DNA from: Ceriagrion tenellum
Taxonomy: Eukaryota; Arthropoda; Insecta; Odonata; Coenagrionidae
Length of the DNA: 64,000 nt
Direction of reading: 5' to 3'
Assembly (NCBI GenBank): GCA_963169105.1
Contig: OY720632.1
Coordinates: 56,081,136 to 56,145,135, forward strand
Under the pieces are notes generated by a model. That model had not been told where the DNA came from, did not search any database, and saw nothing but the letters and a program-made list of their open reading frames with translations. Below, in pieces: positions 9,189 through 19,600 of the stretch. How positions within the stretch are numbered: the first letter of the stretch is position 1; the number at the start of each line of letters is the position of its first letter. Position numbers and translations under genes: made by a program.

Positions 9189-11054
9189 TTAATATATATA
9201 AAGCTACAAAACTGACTGACTGACTGACTGACTGACTGACTGACTGACTGACTGACTGACTGACTGACTGACTGACTCATCAAAATTCCTGGGCATTTCT
9301 AAACGAGCTAGGTGGGTGAAATTTTCAGGATAGAGTTGGAGTCATGTGTCAAGTTGGGAAAAAATCGAAAAAGTTAAAAAAGTCGATTAGGCTTCGATTT
9401 ATTGCAATCGAAAGCTTTACATCGGATTATACGGGAAAAACGAAAAATTTCAGTGTAGGCCTTTTTTCTTTCGTTCATTAAAATATGAAATAATTAAGTT
9501 ACAGGACTGATTCTTTCACAAGTATGAGGCTAAATGTTTGAAAAATCTAATTCTTCCAATCGATTCTTTCCTACCTACGGAAAAACTGATATTTTTAAAC
9601 TTTTATTTGGGATTTTAGAAATTTTTTCACTTTCGTTGCTATAGATTTATTCCATTGTCGCCTAGCCGAGTGTCGACACAGGTTTGGAACTAAGCTAGGC
9701 GGGCCAGTTTCAGGGGAGGGTTATATTTATGTGTTGATTTTGGGTAAAATCGGAAAAGTTAAAAAAGTCGATACGGCTGCGAATTATTGCAATCGATAGC
9801 TTTACATATATGAGTTAGGTATCCTAAATGCATGTAATTTACTCTTCTCTATGCCATTTTTCGCACTGCTAATTACTGGGTATAATTATTCAAATTTTTC
9901 CTGGCCTCTACCGTACCTTTGATGACCAATTTCCACCAACCAAGCTTCATGATATTGTCGTTTTCATTAAAAAATAGAGCAGTTCATGTAGAAGATTGGA
10001 AGAGAAAAAAAATAGATTACGAAAATTAGTATATTAAAAATATCGATTCCGATCGAACTTATATAGTAAAATACTTCATGTGAGCTCTAATTAAGTATGC
10101 TATACTGAACTAAAATTTCTTACGTAGAAGAGCGTCTTATATGCCACCAAATGAGGTTAGGATAATCTTTCAGTGGTTCCACGTTCGTTTCGGTATACTG
10201 ACTATAGTATTTTGAAAAGTCGATAATGACCGGATAACATACAATATAAGTTTGTACTAGAACTGTCTGGTATCCATACCTCATGAGGCGCGAGAGGCAT
10301 TTTCGAGAATTATATTTTTCTTTGCTTGCATGTAGCACGCAGACTTGAGAGCTTTCATTTTTTTCCTTATTTAAAGAGTATCATCATCTAACACTCCCCC
10401 CCACCCTGCTTGCAAATTGCAAGCACCCATATAGGCATCATTTAATGGACAGGTGCTATTAATACATCGCTGCTAAGTACTGGGTATAATTTCTTCAATT
10501 GTTTCCGGGCCTCTACCGTAGCTCTGATGACCAACTTTAACCAACCAATCTTCACGATATTTTAGTTTTCATTCAAAAGCATGTGCAATTCATGTAGAAG
10601 ATTGAAAAAGAAAAATTGAACATGAAAATTAGCATATTATAGTTGTCTATTCGGATCGAAGTTCTATTATAATGTTTTCATGTTAGACCTTATTAAGTAC
10701 CTATGCTGTACTGAAAGGAATATCTAACGTAGAAAGGCCATCAAATAAAGTTATGTTGAACTTGCAGTGGTTCCACATTCCTTTCATTTCACTGACTATA
10801 GTATTTTGAAATGTCCTTAATTACCGGATGAGATATAATATGATTTGTACTAGAACTGTCAGGTATCCATACCTCATAGACCATGAAATTCATTTCGAGA
10901 ATTCCATAATATTTTTCTTTTCCTGCATGTAGCACGCAAACTTGAGAGCTTTCATTGGTTTTGTGAGGATGATGCATTCATTTTTCGTTACTTAAAAGGT
11001 ATCATAATGTAAAAACCCCCCTTGCTTGCTAACAGCAAGCACCCATTTACTCGT
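9189..11054 (+). mobile_element. Array unit 4 (type Y)
   Basis: Blocks: (ACTG)n 9211-9277 (67 bp), B1 from 9866, B2 from 10470. The B1 hairpin at 10407-10425 is a perfect 9-bp stem (TGCTTGCAA/TTGCAAGCA) with a one-base loop. The B2 hairpin is at 11023-11041. The unit ends with ACTCGT and then (TA)n(CA)n. It lacks the deletion seen in unit 2 but shares that unit's other Y variants. Confidence 0.75.
9211..9277 (+). repeat. (ACTG)n microsatellite, unit 4
   Basis: Uninterrupted tract of 67 bp, the same length as in unit 2. Confidence 0.95.
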
Positions 11055-11080
11055 ATATATATATATACACACACACACTC
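11055..11080 (+). repeat. (TA)n(CA)n microsatellite at right edge of the array
   Basis: A TA run passes into about six CA units immediately after the last unit. It is the mirror arrangement of the left-hand (CA)n(TA)n tract. Confidence 0.85.
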
Positions 11081-13170
11081 CGTCTCTTTCGATTGTGGGA
11101 TTGAAAAATATTTCTTTTAGATTTACTGCTGATGCTGCACTGGGTGGTCTTGAAGCATCTTTCCTTGGGACCGGGTGCTTTTTCATTCCGCATGATTTCA
11201 TTTCATTGCTGCAGTTGAAGTAAAACTTATTTTCTCTCGAAAAAGATGGAATACCATACGTGAAGTTTCCATCACCAAGCTGAATAAATTTAAAGCGTGG
11301 TATCGCTACGTAGGTTGGAGTTTACGAGACTCTCTCTCTCATCGACTTTCGACGTTGCATAGAGTTCTTTTTCTTGTGGAAAGCTTTGAGGGGAAGGAGA
11401 TGACGATAATGATGCTTTGAAACCGACGCTCAGCTAAGGGGTTGATCTCATTTATATTTTTGCAGTTTTTATGTATTTGCTTCGATAAACACTATTTTTC
11501 CTGCGGTATCGTATCTGAAGGCAAAGTTAGCTATCGCTTTTTCGGGGAGCCGTCAATCGTTCTTGATTTCACTGACGGACTGAATTTCACAATTTTTTTT
11601 AATGAAAGGTTTGTGTCGCATTAAATTTCTCCGACACTCTCCACTTCTCAAAGTTTTAAATTGATACATTGAGCAGCATAAAAGTTCTTGACCAATAAAA
11701 TACGAGCACGTTCACTTGTAAATCTCTTGTCCGGAATCAAAAATAGATTGTAAAATAGCATTTTTATAAGTGGAACGCATGAGTATATTTTTGCTGAAAT
11801 TACCGAAAAGAACATCAATACAAGCAACAATGGTAATAATCATGGAAGTAGCGTAGCCATGACTTATTGTATTCTTAATACTATTTCGAAGTTTTCGCTA
11901 ATTCTTTAATTATTAAAACATTGACTATAGCAATGAAACATTGGTTATTTGTTTATAAGCTTGCATGCTATGAGTAAATTCTGTACGTTCTGATATTTGA
12001 ATGCTGTTAAGTGACGCATAATATCCTATCGAATTCAACTAAAACTCTGTTATTACTGATGAAACCGACGTAGCATTGTTACAATGCTCTTGGTTGCTAC
12101 TTTGTCTGAAAATTTTACGGTCTTTGAAAGTTCCGCTTTGACCGTGTCGTATTTCATATTTTTTACCAATCGCCTTGCTCTCACGATATTAATGTATCTC
12201 TTGGTATATGGGTTTTAGTGGTTGATGAACATAGATGTCATTCAAGAAGTTGAAGTGGGAAAATATCCCATTCAAGAAGTATGTTTTTACGTGAACATTT
12301 TTTATCTAAATAATCCATCACTCTGCAATTCGGTGGCATTATATTGTCATTATCTTTACCGTAACATCCCATTTATTTTTTGCACTAAGCATATTTTATT
12401 TAGACAGGGTAGGGTATACCCTATCGGTGTGAATTACAAAGAGCAGTTTTTTTCAAATATACTTTACAATTCAGATCTAGGCTTCGCTGACACTTTTCAA
12501 CTGACTGCGTGTGTTGGCGTTTCGGTGCGAAAATCCCTTGCCTCTTTCTCCTTCCTTTATTTGCGAGTTCGTGGAAAACAATTGCTTCGCTCTACAAACC
12601 ACAGTTTACACGGCTATTTTTTCTCTGTCCTTCCATTCGGCCCACGTAACGGCCTCCCGGGATAACAGTCGGTGAACGCGCGTTAATCCCAGGTAGAATC
12701 GCTCGACGTGAAGGGCTGAATCCGCTGAGTCCCGCCGTATTTATGATCCGGGCATGAAATGTGATTTTGGGCGGTTTATCAGCCCCTTTATTTAGGGATG
12801 AGAGGGTTTCCAGTCACGAGGGCATGTTCCTTTTGGCGGAATGGTCTCAATCCTGGTAACTAGTTCGGACAGAAATGGAGTGGTGGTTTGGTTTTAGTGT
12901 TGAATATGGATGAAGAAAAGAGGCGAAAGGAAGGGGTAAAGTAGGGGATGTGTTAGCGACTGTGAGATATATTGACTGGGGCGTAATAATGTGCAACCTC
13001 CGTTCTCGAGTTACTGCCGTAACGTTAGCTCTGACATTTGGGCTGTTGACGGGATTTAAGGTCAAGATTTCACCCATCTCTATTTCTGTTATCTATTATG
13101 TTAGCTGAAAATTAGGATGTCTATCGAGGTCTTATTAATTAAACAGGAAAAATGTTTGGGTTCAGTGAGT
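11081..13170. other. Unassigned sequence
   Basis: No gene could be supported. A 147-codon plus-strand frame (12222-12665) has no recognisable domain, no plausible splice context that I could defend, and a composition like its surroundings. Confidence 0.4.
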
Positions 13171-13650
13171 AATACATCTACATCTACGTCATACCCTGCA
13201 AGTCACCTAAAGGGTGTGTGGCAGGGGGTGTTTCCACACCAGGCATGCATGAATGATATGGTTGAACACCGACATTACATTGAAACCCGCATGCCACACA
13301 TGCAAAGCGCCAATTAAAAATCTTATACCCAAGAAACATTCTATCTTCAATCGTTCCAACATGCAAGGGATACAAAGACTACTACTACAGATTCAAAATA
13401 TCATGCAAAAATAAGAACATCAATATTTACATCATGCATAAATAAGAGAGTAGACAATATAATGAGAAAGATTTACTGTCTGCCTATTGTCAATACTCGA
13501 ACTATTCATGACGACGATCACAGCTGTTATGGTCCCGAATGGTACGCGGAAAAAATACTTTGTACTGGAGTAATTCCTGAAGCAATTTGTGTATTTTCCC
13601 AGTCCGAGGTACCCTTTACCAATCGGTCAGGATTATATATGGTGATTGAA
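13171..13650 (-). mobile_element. 5'-truncated CR1/L2-like LINE (family 1), minus strand
   Basis: Read on the minus strand, the last few dozen codons of the RT ORF are visible as KVFFPRTIRDHN (about 13530-13565). This matches FFPRTIRENN at the end of the plus-strand copy (16340-16370). A UTR follows, then the family's terminal stem-loop CCCTGC...GCAGGG (13190-13225), then a (TAGATG)n tail that reads as TACATCTACATCTACG at 13171. The upstream limit, about 13650, is uncertain because the coding part is degraded. It belongs to the same family as the copies at 14820-16607, 23117-23515 and 51070-51520. Confidence 0.7.
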
Positions 13651-14819
13651 CTACGTCGGTCGCCGTAGCTGCTTGCATGCCCAAGTAAGGTTAAAGGTAC
13701 TTTGGACTCAAACATACGACTACGACGGCAGCCAATGAGGATCGAGGGGACACTCATGGGTGAAGGGTGTGGAATACTATGGCGCGCGACGAAAGGCAAT
13801 CGGCGTCTAGTCTTGTAAGTGGTAACGTTTATGCGAAGTGAAGCAGAATATATTCCTTGATTATCAATGGAGTGTTTTCCTTTCAACCGTTCCCTTCCAT
13901 CCATCTTCCGAGGAACCTACGACGATAGGAGCGAATACTTACAAATCTCTTAATTTCTAATTTGACTACGCATTGCTCTTCCGACTGCTTTTTGGTCTGA
14001 ACTTAGCGGCCGGGGGAACGTTTGAGCTTCTTATTAGGACTGGAACGAGAGCTGAATGCCTGGTGTGGAATCATCCCGTGCTACTCGTAGGCTAAGTAGT
14101 GGCTTTCGCGATATTTGGTAGATGTACTAGATGGTGAAGAAGAGAGAGTGGATTTGAGTCGAAAAGTGAAGCAGATTTGTTATAGAGAAATGAACGGTGT
14201 TGAGGAACGGAGGTCACTGAGAAAGTCATTGGGGAATGTGATGAAAGAGACTCAAGAAATGAGTGTTAGATTCCTGAAGAAAAGGAGGACATATCAGGGA
14301 GAATTCTTGGATGTGAAAGAAGTGATAGAAATTTGAAAGGATTGAGAATAATGGATGAAATTAAATAGTTCTAGTTCTCCAGGCCTAATCCTCGATAACC
14401 AGGCTTAATTACTGTGCTTGATTAGAGAGTGTGTGTCGTGATTAGTATATATGTATGTGTGCTTGTTAAATCTCAAAATTGCCTCCTTGTAACAATTTAA
14501 CCGTCGGCCAATTATAGTCGTCTTCGCAGATAGTTACGCATATCTAATTTTCCATCGTGATACTATCTTGTTTTGCACCATAGATATAAATTGATATTCA
14601 AATTGGAGAATTATCCTTAATTTTCACCCAGCCCTTTAATCGTGGAAAATGTGAGAGGAGACTCCTTGGTAGCTATCTATCAACATTTTCCTTGAGAGAA
14701 GAATAAAAGGAGGCGTAACTAGATCCTATTTTCGTGTCATATTTTTTGATCCTCTTCTTTTTTCACTCGCTTCCATCCTCCACATGCCTCCACATCCTCA
14801 TCGAAATAGCAACTTCCAG
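13651..14819. other. Unassigned sequence between two LINE copies
   Basis: No gene recognised. A 73-codon plus-strand frame (14115-14336) is rich in Arg, Glu and Val, without a known motif. Confidence 0.35.
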
Positions 14820-14831
14820 TTTAGATAAGGC

Positions 14832-16373
14832 TTGTTTAATTTGTTGAATTATTTCTTTCAGAGCGTTTTTAAACAATCTAAGCGTAGTTTGCACGAAACC
14901 ATACCAGACCGATTTCAGCAACCAATGCCCCCAATCGATATATCTTGTAGCAGAATCGCATCCTTACTAAATAACATTAGCCCGAACAAGTCCTCAGGTC
15001 TTGATGAAATTCCAGCTCGTGTGTATAAAGAATTAGCTCTCGAAATGGCTCCGTATCTTAAAGTAATATTTAACAAATCCCTCGAAGAACACGCGGTTCC
15101 CAAAGACTGGAAGACAGCAAACGTGACCCCAATTTATAAAAGTGGCGATAGGGAACAGCAATGTAATTATAGACCAATATCCTTAACGTCACTATCATGT
15201 AAAATTATAGAGCATATAATAGTTACATCAATAATGGGACACCTCGGCAGGCAGGATTCATTGAAACAAACCGGCATGGGTTCAGAAAGGGACGGTCTTG
15301 CGAAACTCAATTAGGTCTTTTTGTTCATGATATTTTAGTTTGTGGAGAAGGTAACGTACAAGTAGACCTAGCGTTTCTTGACTTTAGAAAAGCGTTTGAC
15401 AAGGTTCCCCTCTGTAAATTACTTGCGAAGTTAGCATTATATGGGATAGACAGTAATATGCTGGATAGGAGACTTCTTACATGAACGCGTTCAAAGGGTG
15501 GTATTAGATGTTGTCAGCTCAGGCGAAGTAAAAGTTACATCGGGTGTTCCCCAGGGAAGCGAGAATGGCCCAATTTTATTTCTTCTCTACGTAAATGACT
15601 TGAATACAGTAGTAAAAAATAGCAAGATCCTTCTTTTTGCCGATGATGCAGTAGTGTATAAGGAAATTAGAAATGAAGAGGACAGTCAGTCTTTAGCTAA
15701 GGATTTAGATGCGATTGATGATTGGTGTGATAGTTGGCAGCTAGAATTAAATTTAAAGAAATGCGTGATAATGAACTTTTGGAAAAAGAATCGCTTTCCC
15801 CGGAATAATTATTGCATCAAAGAAAACAAAATATCTAACGTAGAATCTATTAAATACTTAGGCGTCACCATCACTGAAGACATGTCATGGGGGAAACACA
15901 TCAGGGAAATAACTAGTGAAGCAAACCGTAGATTAGGATTCGTAAAAAGGGTTATAGGCAAATGCGATGAGAGAGTACGAGAAAGAAGCTATTTTATACT
16001 AGTCAGGCCTCATTGAGAATATGCCGCTAGTATATGGGATTCGTACGAGGAAGGTATGATAAAAGAATTAGAGCGTGTGCAAAGGAGATCCGCTAGGTTT
16101 GTTAAAGTCCGTTATGATAATTGTATAAGTGTTACGAGTTTAATAGAAAAACTAGGATGGGAATTACTATCATCACGTAAGTTAAAATTTATGTGAAACC
16201 TTTTTATTAAATTCGAAACCGATTTGTTCACAGATGACGTTAGATATATATCAAGAACCCCTGCGTATTATGCTAGGTTTGATCATATTAACAAGATTAG
16301 AGAGATAGATTGTCATACCGATAGATTTAAAATGTCATTTTTCCCGCGTACGATAAGAGAGAACAATAGGTAG
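14832..16373 (+). pseudogene. LINE reverse transcriptase, frame-disrupted
   Basis: This part of ORF2 would copy element RNA into DNA at the nicked target. Motifs in order are NKSSGLDEIPA (about 14983-15015), NYRPISLTSLSCKIIEHI (about 15163-15216), HGFRKGRSCETQLG, FLDFRKAFDKVP (first catalytic Asp), TSGVPQGSENGPILFLLYVNDL (about 15538-15603), and the catalytic FADDAVVY (about 15636-15659). After these come the thumb YLGVTITEDMSWGKHI and YAASIWDS, then FFPRTIRENN. The segment at about 15260-15475 is in a different frame, and the original frame returns after it, so two compensating indels are present. In-frame stops lie at 16014-16016 and 16194-16196. The frame entry near 14832 starts with no real initiator. 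The protein is inactive as it stands. Confidence 0.85.
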
Positions 16374-16564
16374 CGTAGCAAAGGGACAGGTAGGTGAAAT
16401 AAAGTTAGAGTAGTCTATAGTGCATGATGCATGTAATAGCAACCAACAATCCCTTTCTTATTATGTAGACACTAACCATCTAGCTGCATGTGACCCTATT
16501 ATCTAGCATGTATCCATTAAATATCCTAGTTGCATATCAATAGTGCATGTTTGGTGATCTTCAC

Positions 16565-16607
16565 CCCCTGCCACACACCCTCGTGGTGGCTCGCAGGGTA
16601 ATACGTA
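16565..16607 (+). repeat. LINE family 1 terminal stem-loop and tail
   Basis: Outer stem CCCTGC/GCAGGG and inner stem CACC/GGTG with a short loop, just before the tail. The same design recurs in the copies near 13190 (minus), 23466 and 51470, and in the duplicated tail near 51305. The inner stem is CGCC/GGCG in the 23466 copy, a paired change. In stringent-type LINEs the RT binds such 3' structures. That function is inferred here. Confidence 0.65.
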
Positions 16608-19600
16608 GACTTGCCCAAAAAGAGCTGAGAATGGAAAATGGAATGGAATATCGTTGTACGTTGGAATGGGGAATTGGGGAAAGGGGGAGGACGGTTGATT
16701 CCAAAAGGGTCGATTTTAGGATGTTGTCCATTCAGCGCTACTAATCCCTCGGTGGGGAGAGAGGCAGGGAAAAAGAAGAGAATACTGTTGGGTGGTACAT
16801 CAAAGTGGAGAAGAGACAAACGGCTGCGTGCTTGCGGGGAGGAAGGAGTCGTTTAATCCGAGGGGGAATCGCGGGAAGCAGTTTGACCATCGATTCTCGA
16901 GGCTCGCTCTGCGGTGCAGCGAAAATCAATGGATGTCAGTTTTGTGGAGAGGAATGAGGTGGGGCCTGGGGAGATTGTGAAAGAAGAATGGGAATGGAAT
17001 TGTTGGAGGTGGGGGAATAGTGGGGACTGAAGTGCAGAGAGATGCGGGTGTACAAGGGAGAGAGGTATTGTTGGAAGGAAGTTATTATTGCGAGAGCGGA
17101 ACAAAAGATCGGGAGTAGTATAGGGGGAGTGCATCGGTAGAGTGATTGGAAAAAAATGTGTGGGACGTGGTGCAACTTCAGAGACTTCCAGATGTCCATA
17201 TTGTAACTTTTGGATGTGGATACTTTCGAAGTGCTGCGGGATATTGAAGAGAAAGACGTGGAAGACAAGGAGGGATTGAGAGAAGGATGGGGAAGAGTAT
17301 AAGGTGTAACTCAAACTATAAAAGATAAACGGCCGAAATTATTAACATAATTTCGACCGCACGAAAAGTGAATTTATTCATCCAGTCTACTACAGGCGGT
17401 CTACTAAGCTTCTTTCGGTTTGACCTTTTCTGTTAATAAACTTTAGGTACGTCATATCTTCGGTCTCAGTGTGATATTATAATAGTTTTAAATTTTTATC
17501 TAAAACTAAGGAATTTCGCGTTAACCTTCCTTGAATTTTGCGCGGCGAAGCGAACTTTGGTCGGAACAGTCAATAAACAAGAGCATCGATGGAAAGTATT
17601 GAGCTTCAAGAGACAAGCGATTGCAGATACAAGATAGAAGAGCAGGATTCAGAATATTAGGACAGGAAAATGCTGCTTACGATATGTTCAAAGTACAGTG
17701 GGGAATTAAATCAATTTGAGCTGTGGCTGTGAGCATTGAGGTGGTTTTATGCAGCTGTCTCAGCCGGGTGGTTAAACTTAAGAGTTCTCTTTGGATGTAA
17801 GAGGGGTGGGTGACGTTATGGAGCAGCAGTCAATTAAGCGGACGTAAGCGGGCTTCCTCTTGGGGTTTTAAGAAAAGACTTTGAGTAGAGGTAATCATTT
17901 CGGGATTAGTGCTTAAGGGAAGGAAGCGACTCATATGTTGCATCACCCTTTTTAACTCCATACAGATGACACTCAGCAAAGATGAATCTCTTTCCTGCCT
18001 TCTCCCATTTTATCTTACCATCTTCCCTCTTCTTATACCTCCATTCATAAATGCGAATAAAGATGCGTTCCATTGTCGACGCATTCCCCTCATATCAACC
18101 CTTCATTCCTCTTGGGAAACTATTCCCGTCTTTTATCCTCTCTTCCGCCGTAGCTTTTTACTAATTGTCCTTCCTTCTCCCTCTTCTACCCCCTCATATA
18201 CCTCTGCTAATCGTTGTCCCTTGGGTGTTACTAGCAGAACGAGAGAATACCTTGGAGGGGTCCTGGTTGTTGAGGCACGATAGTCGTCGCGTAATGCCCA
18301 GCGAGATCATTCTCAAGCATCACAACGTTTCCTTTATCTTTCTTACGTGGCGGTATCGCTGTTTTTTGTCGTTTGAGAAGATATTTATTGTCACCGGCGT
18401 ATTCTTCGTTTGATTCTTGGTGTTTATCCTATTGGGTAATCATATAACCTTTCCTGGTTTGCTCGTCAGTAAATTTAGCTGCTTCTTCATAATCTAAGGA
18501 AGGCGTTTACTTATACCATCTAGTACAACAGCTTCAGTTTTCAATGTTCCCAGGAAATATCTTTTCTCCTCGTCTCCGGATACTCAGGCGGGTGCCAGGG
18601 GTTCTTACTTCTTATACCGTTATTATTCGTCAATGTAAATTAGTCTTTTTACCTTAGTTATATAAAATATTTGTTTTACTTTATCACCGTTGGTAATAAA
18701 CTTAGTGTGCCATCATTAAACTTTTCTCCTTACCTTATGATAGTTACAGGGGAAATTAGGGCCTGCTAAAACCGAATTAGAGCTTACTAAAACTGAATTG
18801 AAATGACGATGATATTTTATTTTGGTATTGATTCCTTTCAGCCATTATCCCGCTACTAATCCTAGGTCTGCGGTTAAGCCTGAAATGAACCACTTGAAAT
18901 GAGAAACTATGGAAAGTGCATTTCCTACTAAGTGATAATCTGATAGAATTTTTTGTATCCGTGAGGAATGAGTTAGCGAGGGTGAATATTCTCTTAGTCT
19001 TCCCTCTGATAATTGAAAACTGTGCAATCGTATGAAAGTGTTATTGGTATAAAATGTATGTAAATGCAGGTCTATCAGTTGTGAGCTGTCCGATTTACAA
19101 GATCTAGAGAGAGTACACGTTACTTTCAAAGAAAAGTGTTGGCATCTTCAAGGTAAATTATTTCTAAGGAATGTAACTCTGTCAATGAAGAAACTTGGAT
19201 ACAAATAAGGAAAGTTTGATGCGCGGTTGTTATTGGAGTTTTGATCTCTTGAAAAAATATTTCACGATGCGTAAAAAAGCTACCCCATTAGCAAAATCTC
19301 CCAAAGTAATATATCGCCTGAGGAGAGGAAACTTGGCTGAGAGGACGAGGCAGCTGTTGAAATGAAGAAATTACGCCATATCGAGACGACTTTCGAATTT
19401 TGTTCGTTCTAATGAGTAAATGTCTAATATAATGAATTAATTACTGATTTCGGTACGCTGGTGAATGTCTTTTGTGACGAGCGGTGTTTTAAGTGACATT
19501 TCGTTGAGAAATGGGATATTCTGGGAATTGATGAAACATTACAGCGAGAATTATTATTTAACTAGCATAAGTGACTCAATTAAACGAATGGATGCATGCC

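Larger units (their letters stand above)
3773..11054 (+). repeat. Four-unit head-to-tail array of ACTG-microsatellite elements
   Basis: Four direct repeats start at 3773, 5666, 7321 and 9189, each with TTAATATATATAAAGCTAC, and end at 11054. Lengths are 1893, 1655, 1868 and 1866 bp. Each unit has an (ACTG)n tract, a conserved segment beginning CTCATCAAAATTCCTGGGCA, two copies of a roughly 120-bp block (A1, A2) and two roughly 600-bp blocks (B1, B2). Each B block finishes at a TGCTTG...CAAGCA hairpin. The last hairpin is followed by CCCATTTACTCGT and the next unit. The plan resembles non-autonomous Helitron/Helentron-type elements (DINE-1, HINE, MINE) known in insects: microsatellite core, no coding capacity and a 3' hairpin near the end. 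That assignment is inference from structure. An alternative is a satellite derived from such an element. Confidence 0.8.
14820..16607 (+). mobile_element. CR1/L2-like LINE (family 1), 5'-truncated copy
   Basis: The longest member of the family in this window, about 1.8 kb. It begins inside ORF2, just upstream of the reverse transcriptase, with no endonuclease. The RT and C-terminal part run to a stop at 16371-16373. A 3' UTR of about 230 bp follows, with the stem-loop CCCTGC...GCAGGG (about 16565-16597) and a short tail beginning TACGTAGA. 5' truncation is typical of target-primed reverse transcription. The RT motifs place it in the CR1/L2/Jockey superfamily; I cannot settle the clade by eye. 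No target-site duplication is obvious. Confidence 0.85.

Noticed and set aside
3795..9277. CRISPR-like regular repeats
   Set aside because: The repeats are pure tetranucleotide tracts spaced by 1.6-1.9 kb of similar sequence, in an arthropod-type genome, with no repeat-spacer structure and no cas genes.
7056..10977. Similar 62-codon minus-strand open frames at 7056-7244, 8924-9112 and 10789-10977 that look like a conserved small protein family
   Set aside because: They are the same B2 block in successive array units. Two of the copies (7056 and 8924) differ by about eight residues over 62 codons, changes are spread evenly, and unit 1 does not keep the frame. This is DNA-level repetition, not coding conservation.
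12222..12665. 147-codon plus-strand open frame
   Set aside because: No recognisable domain, AT-driven composition, no supporting splice or promoter context.
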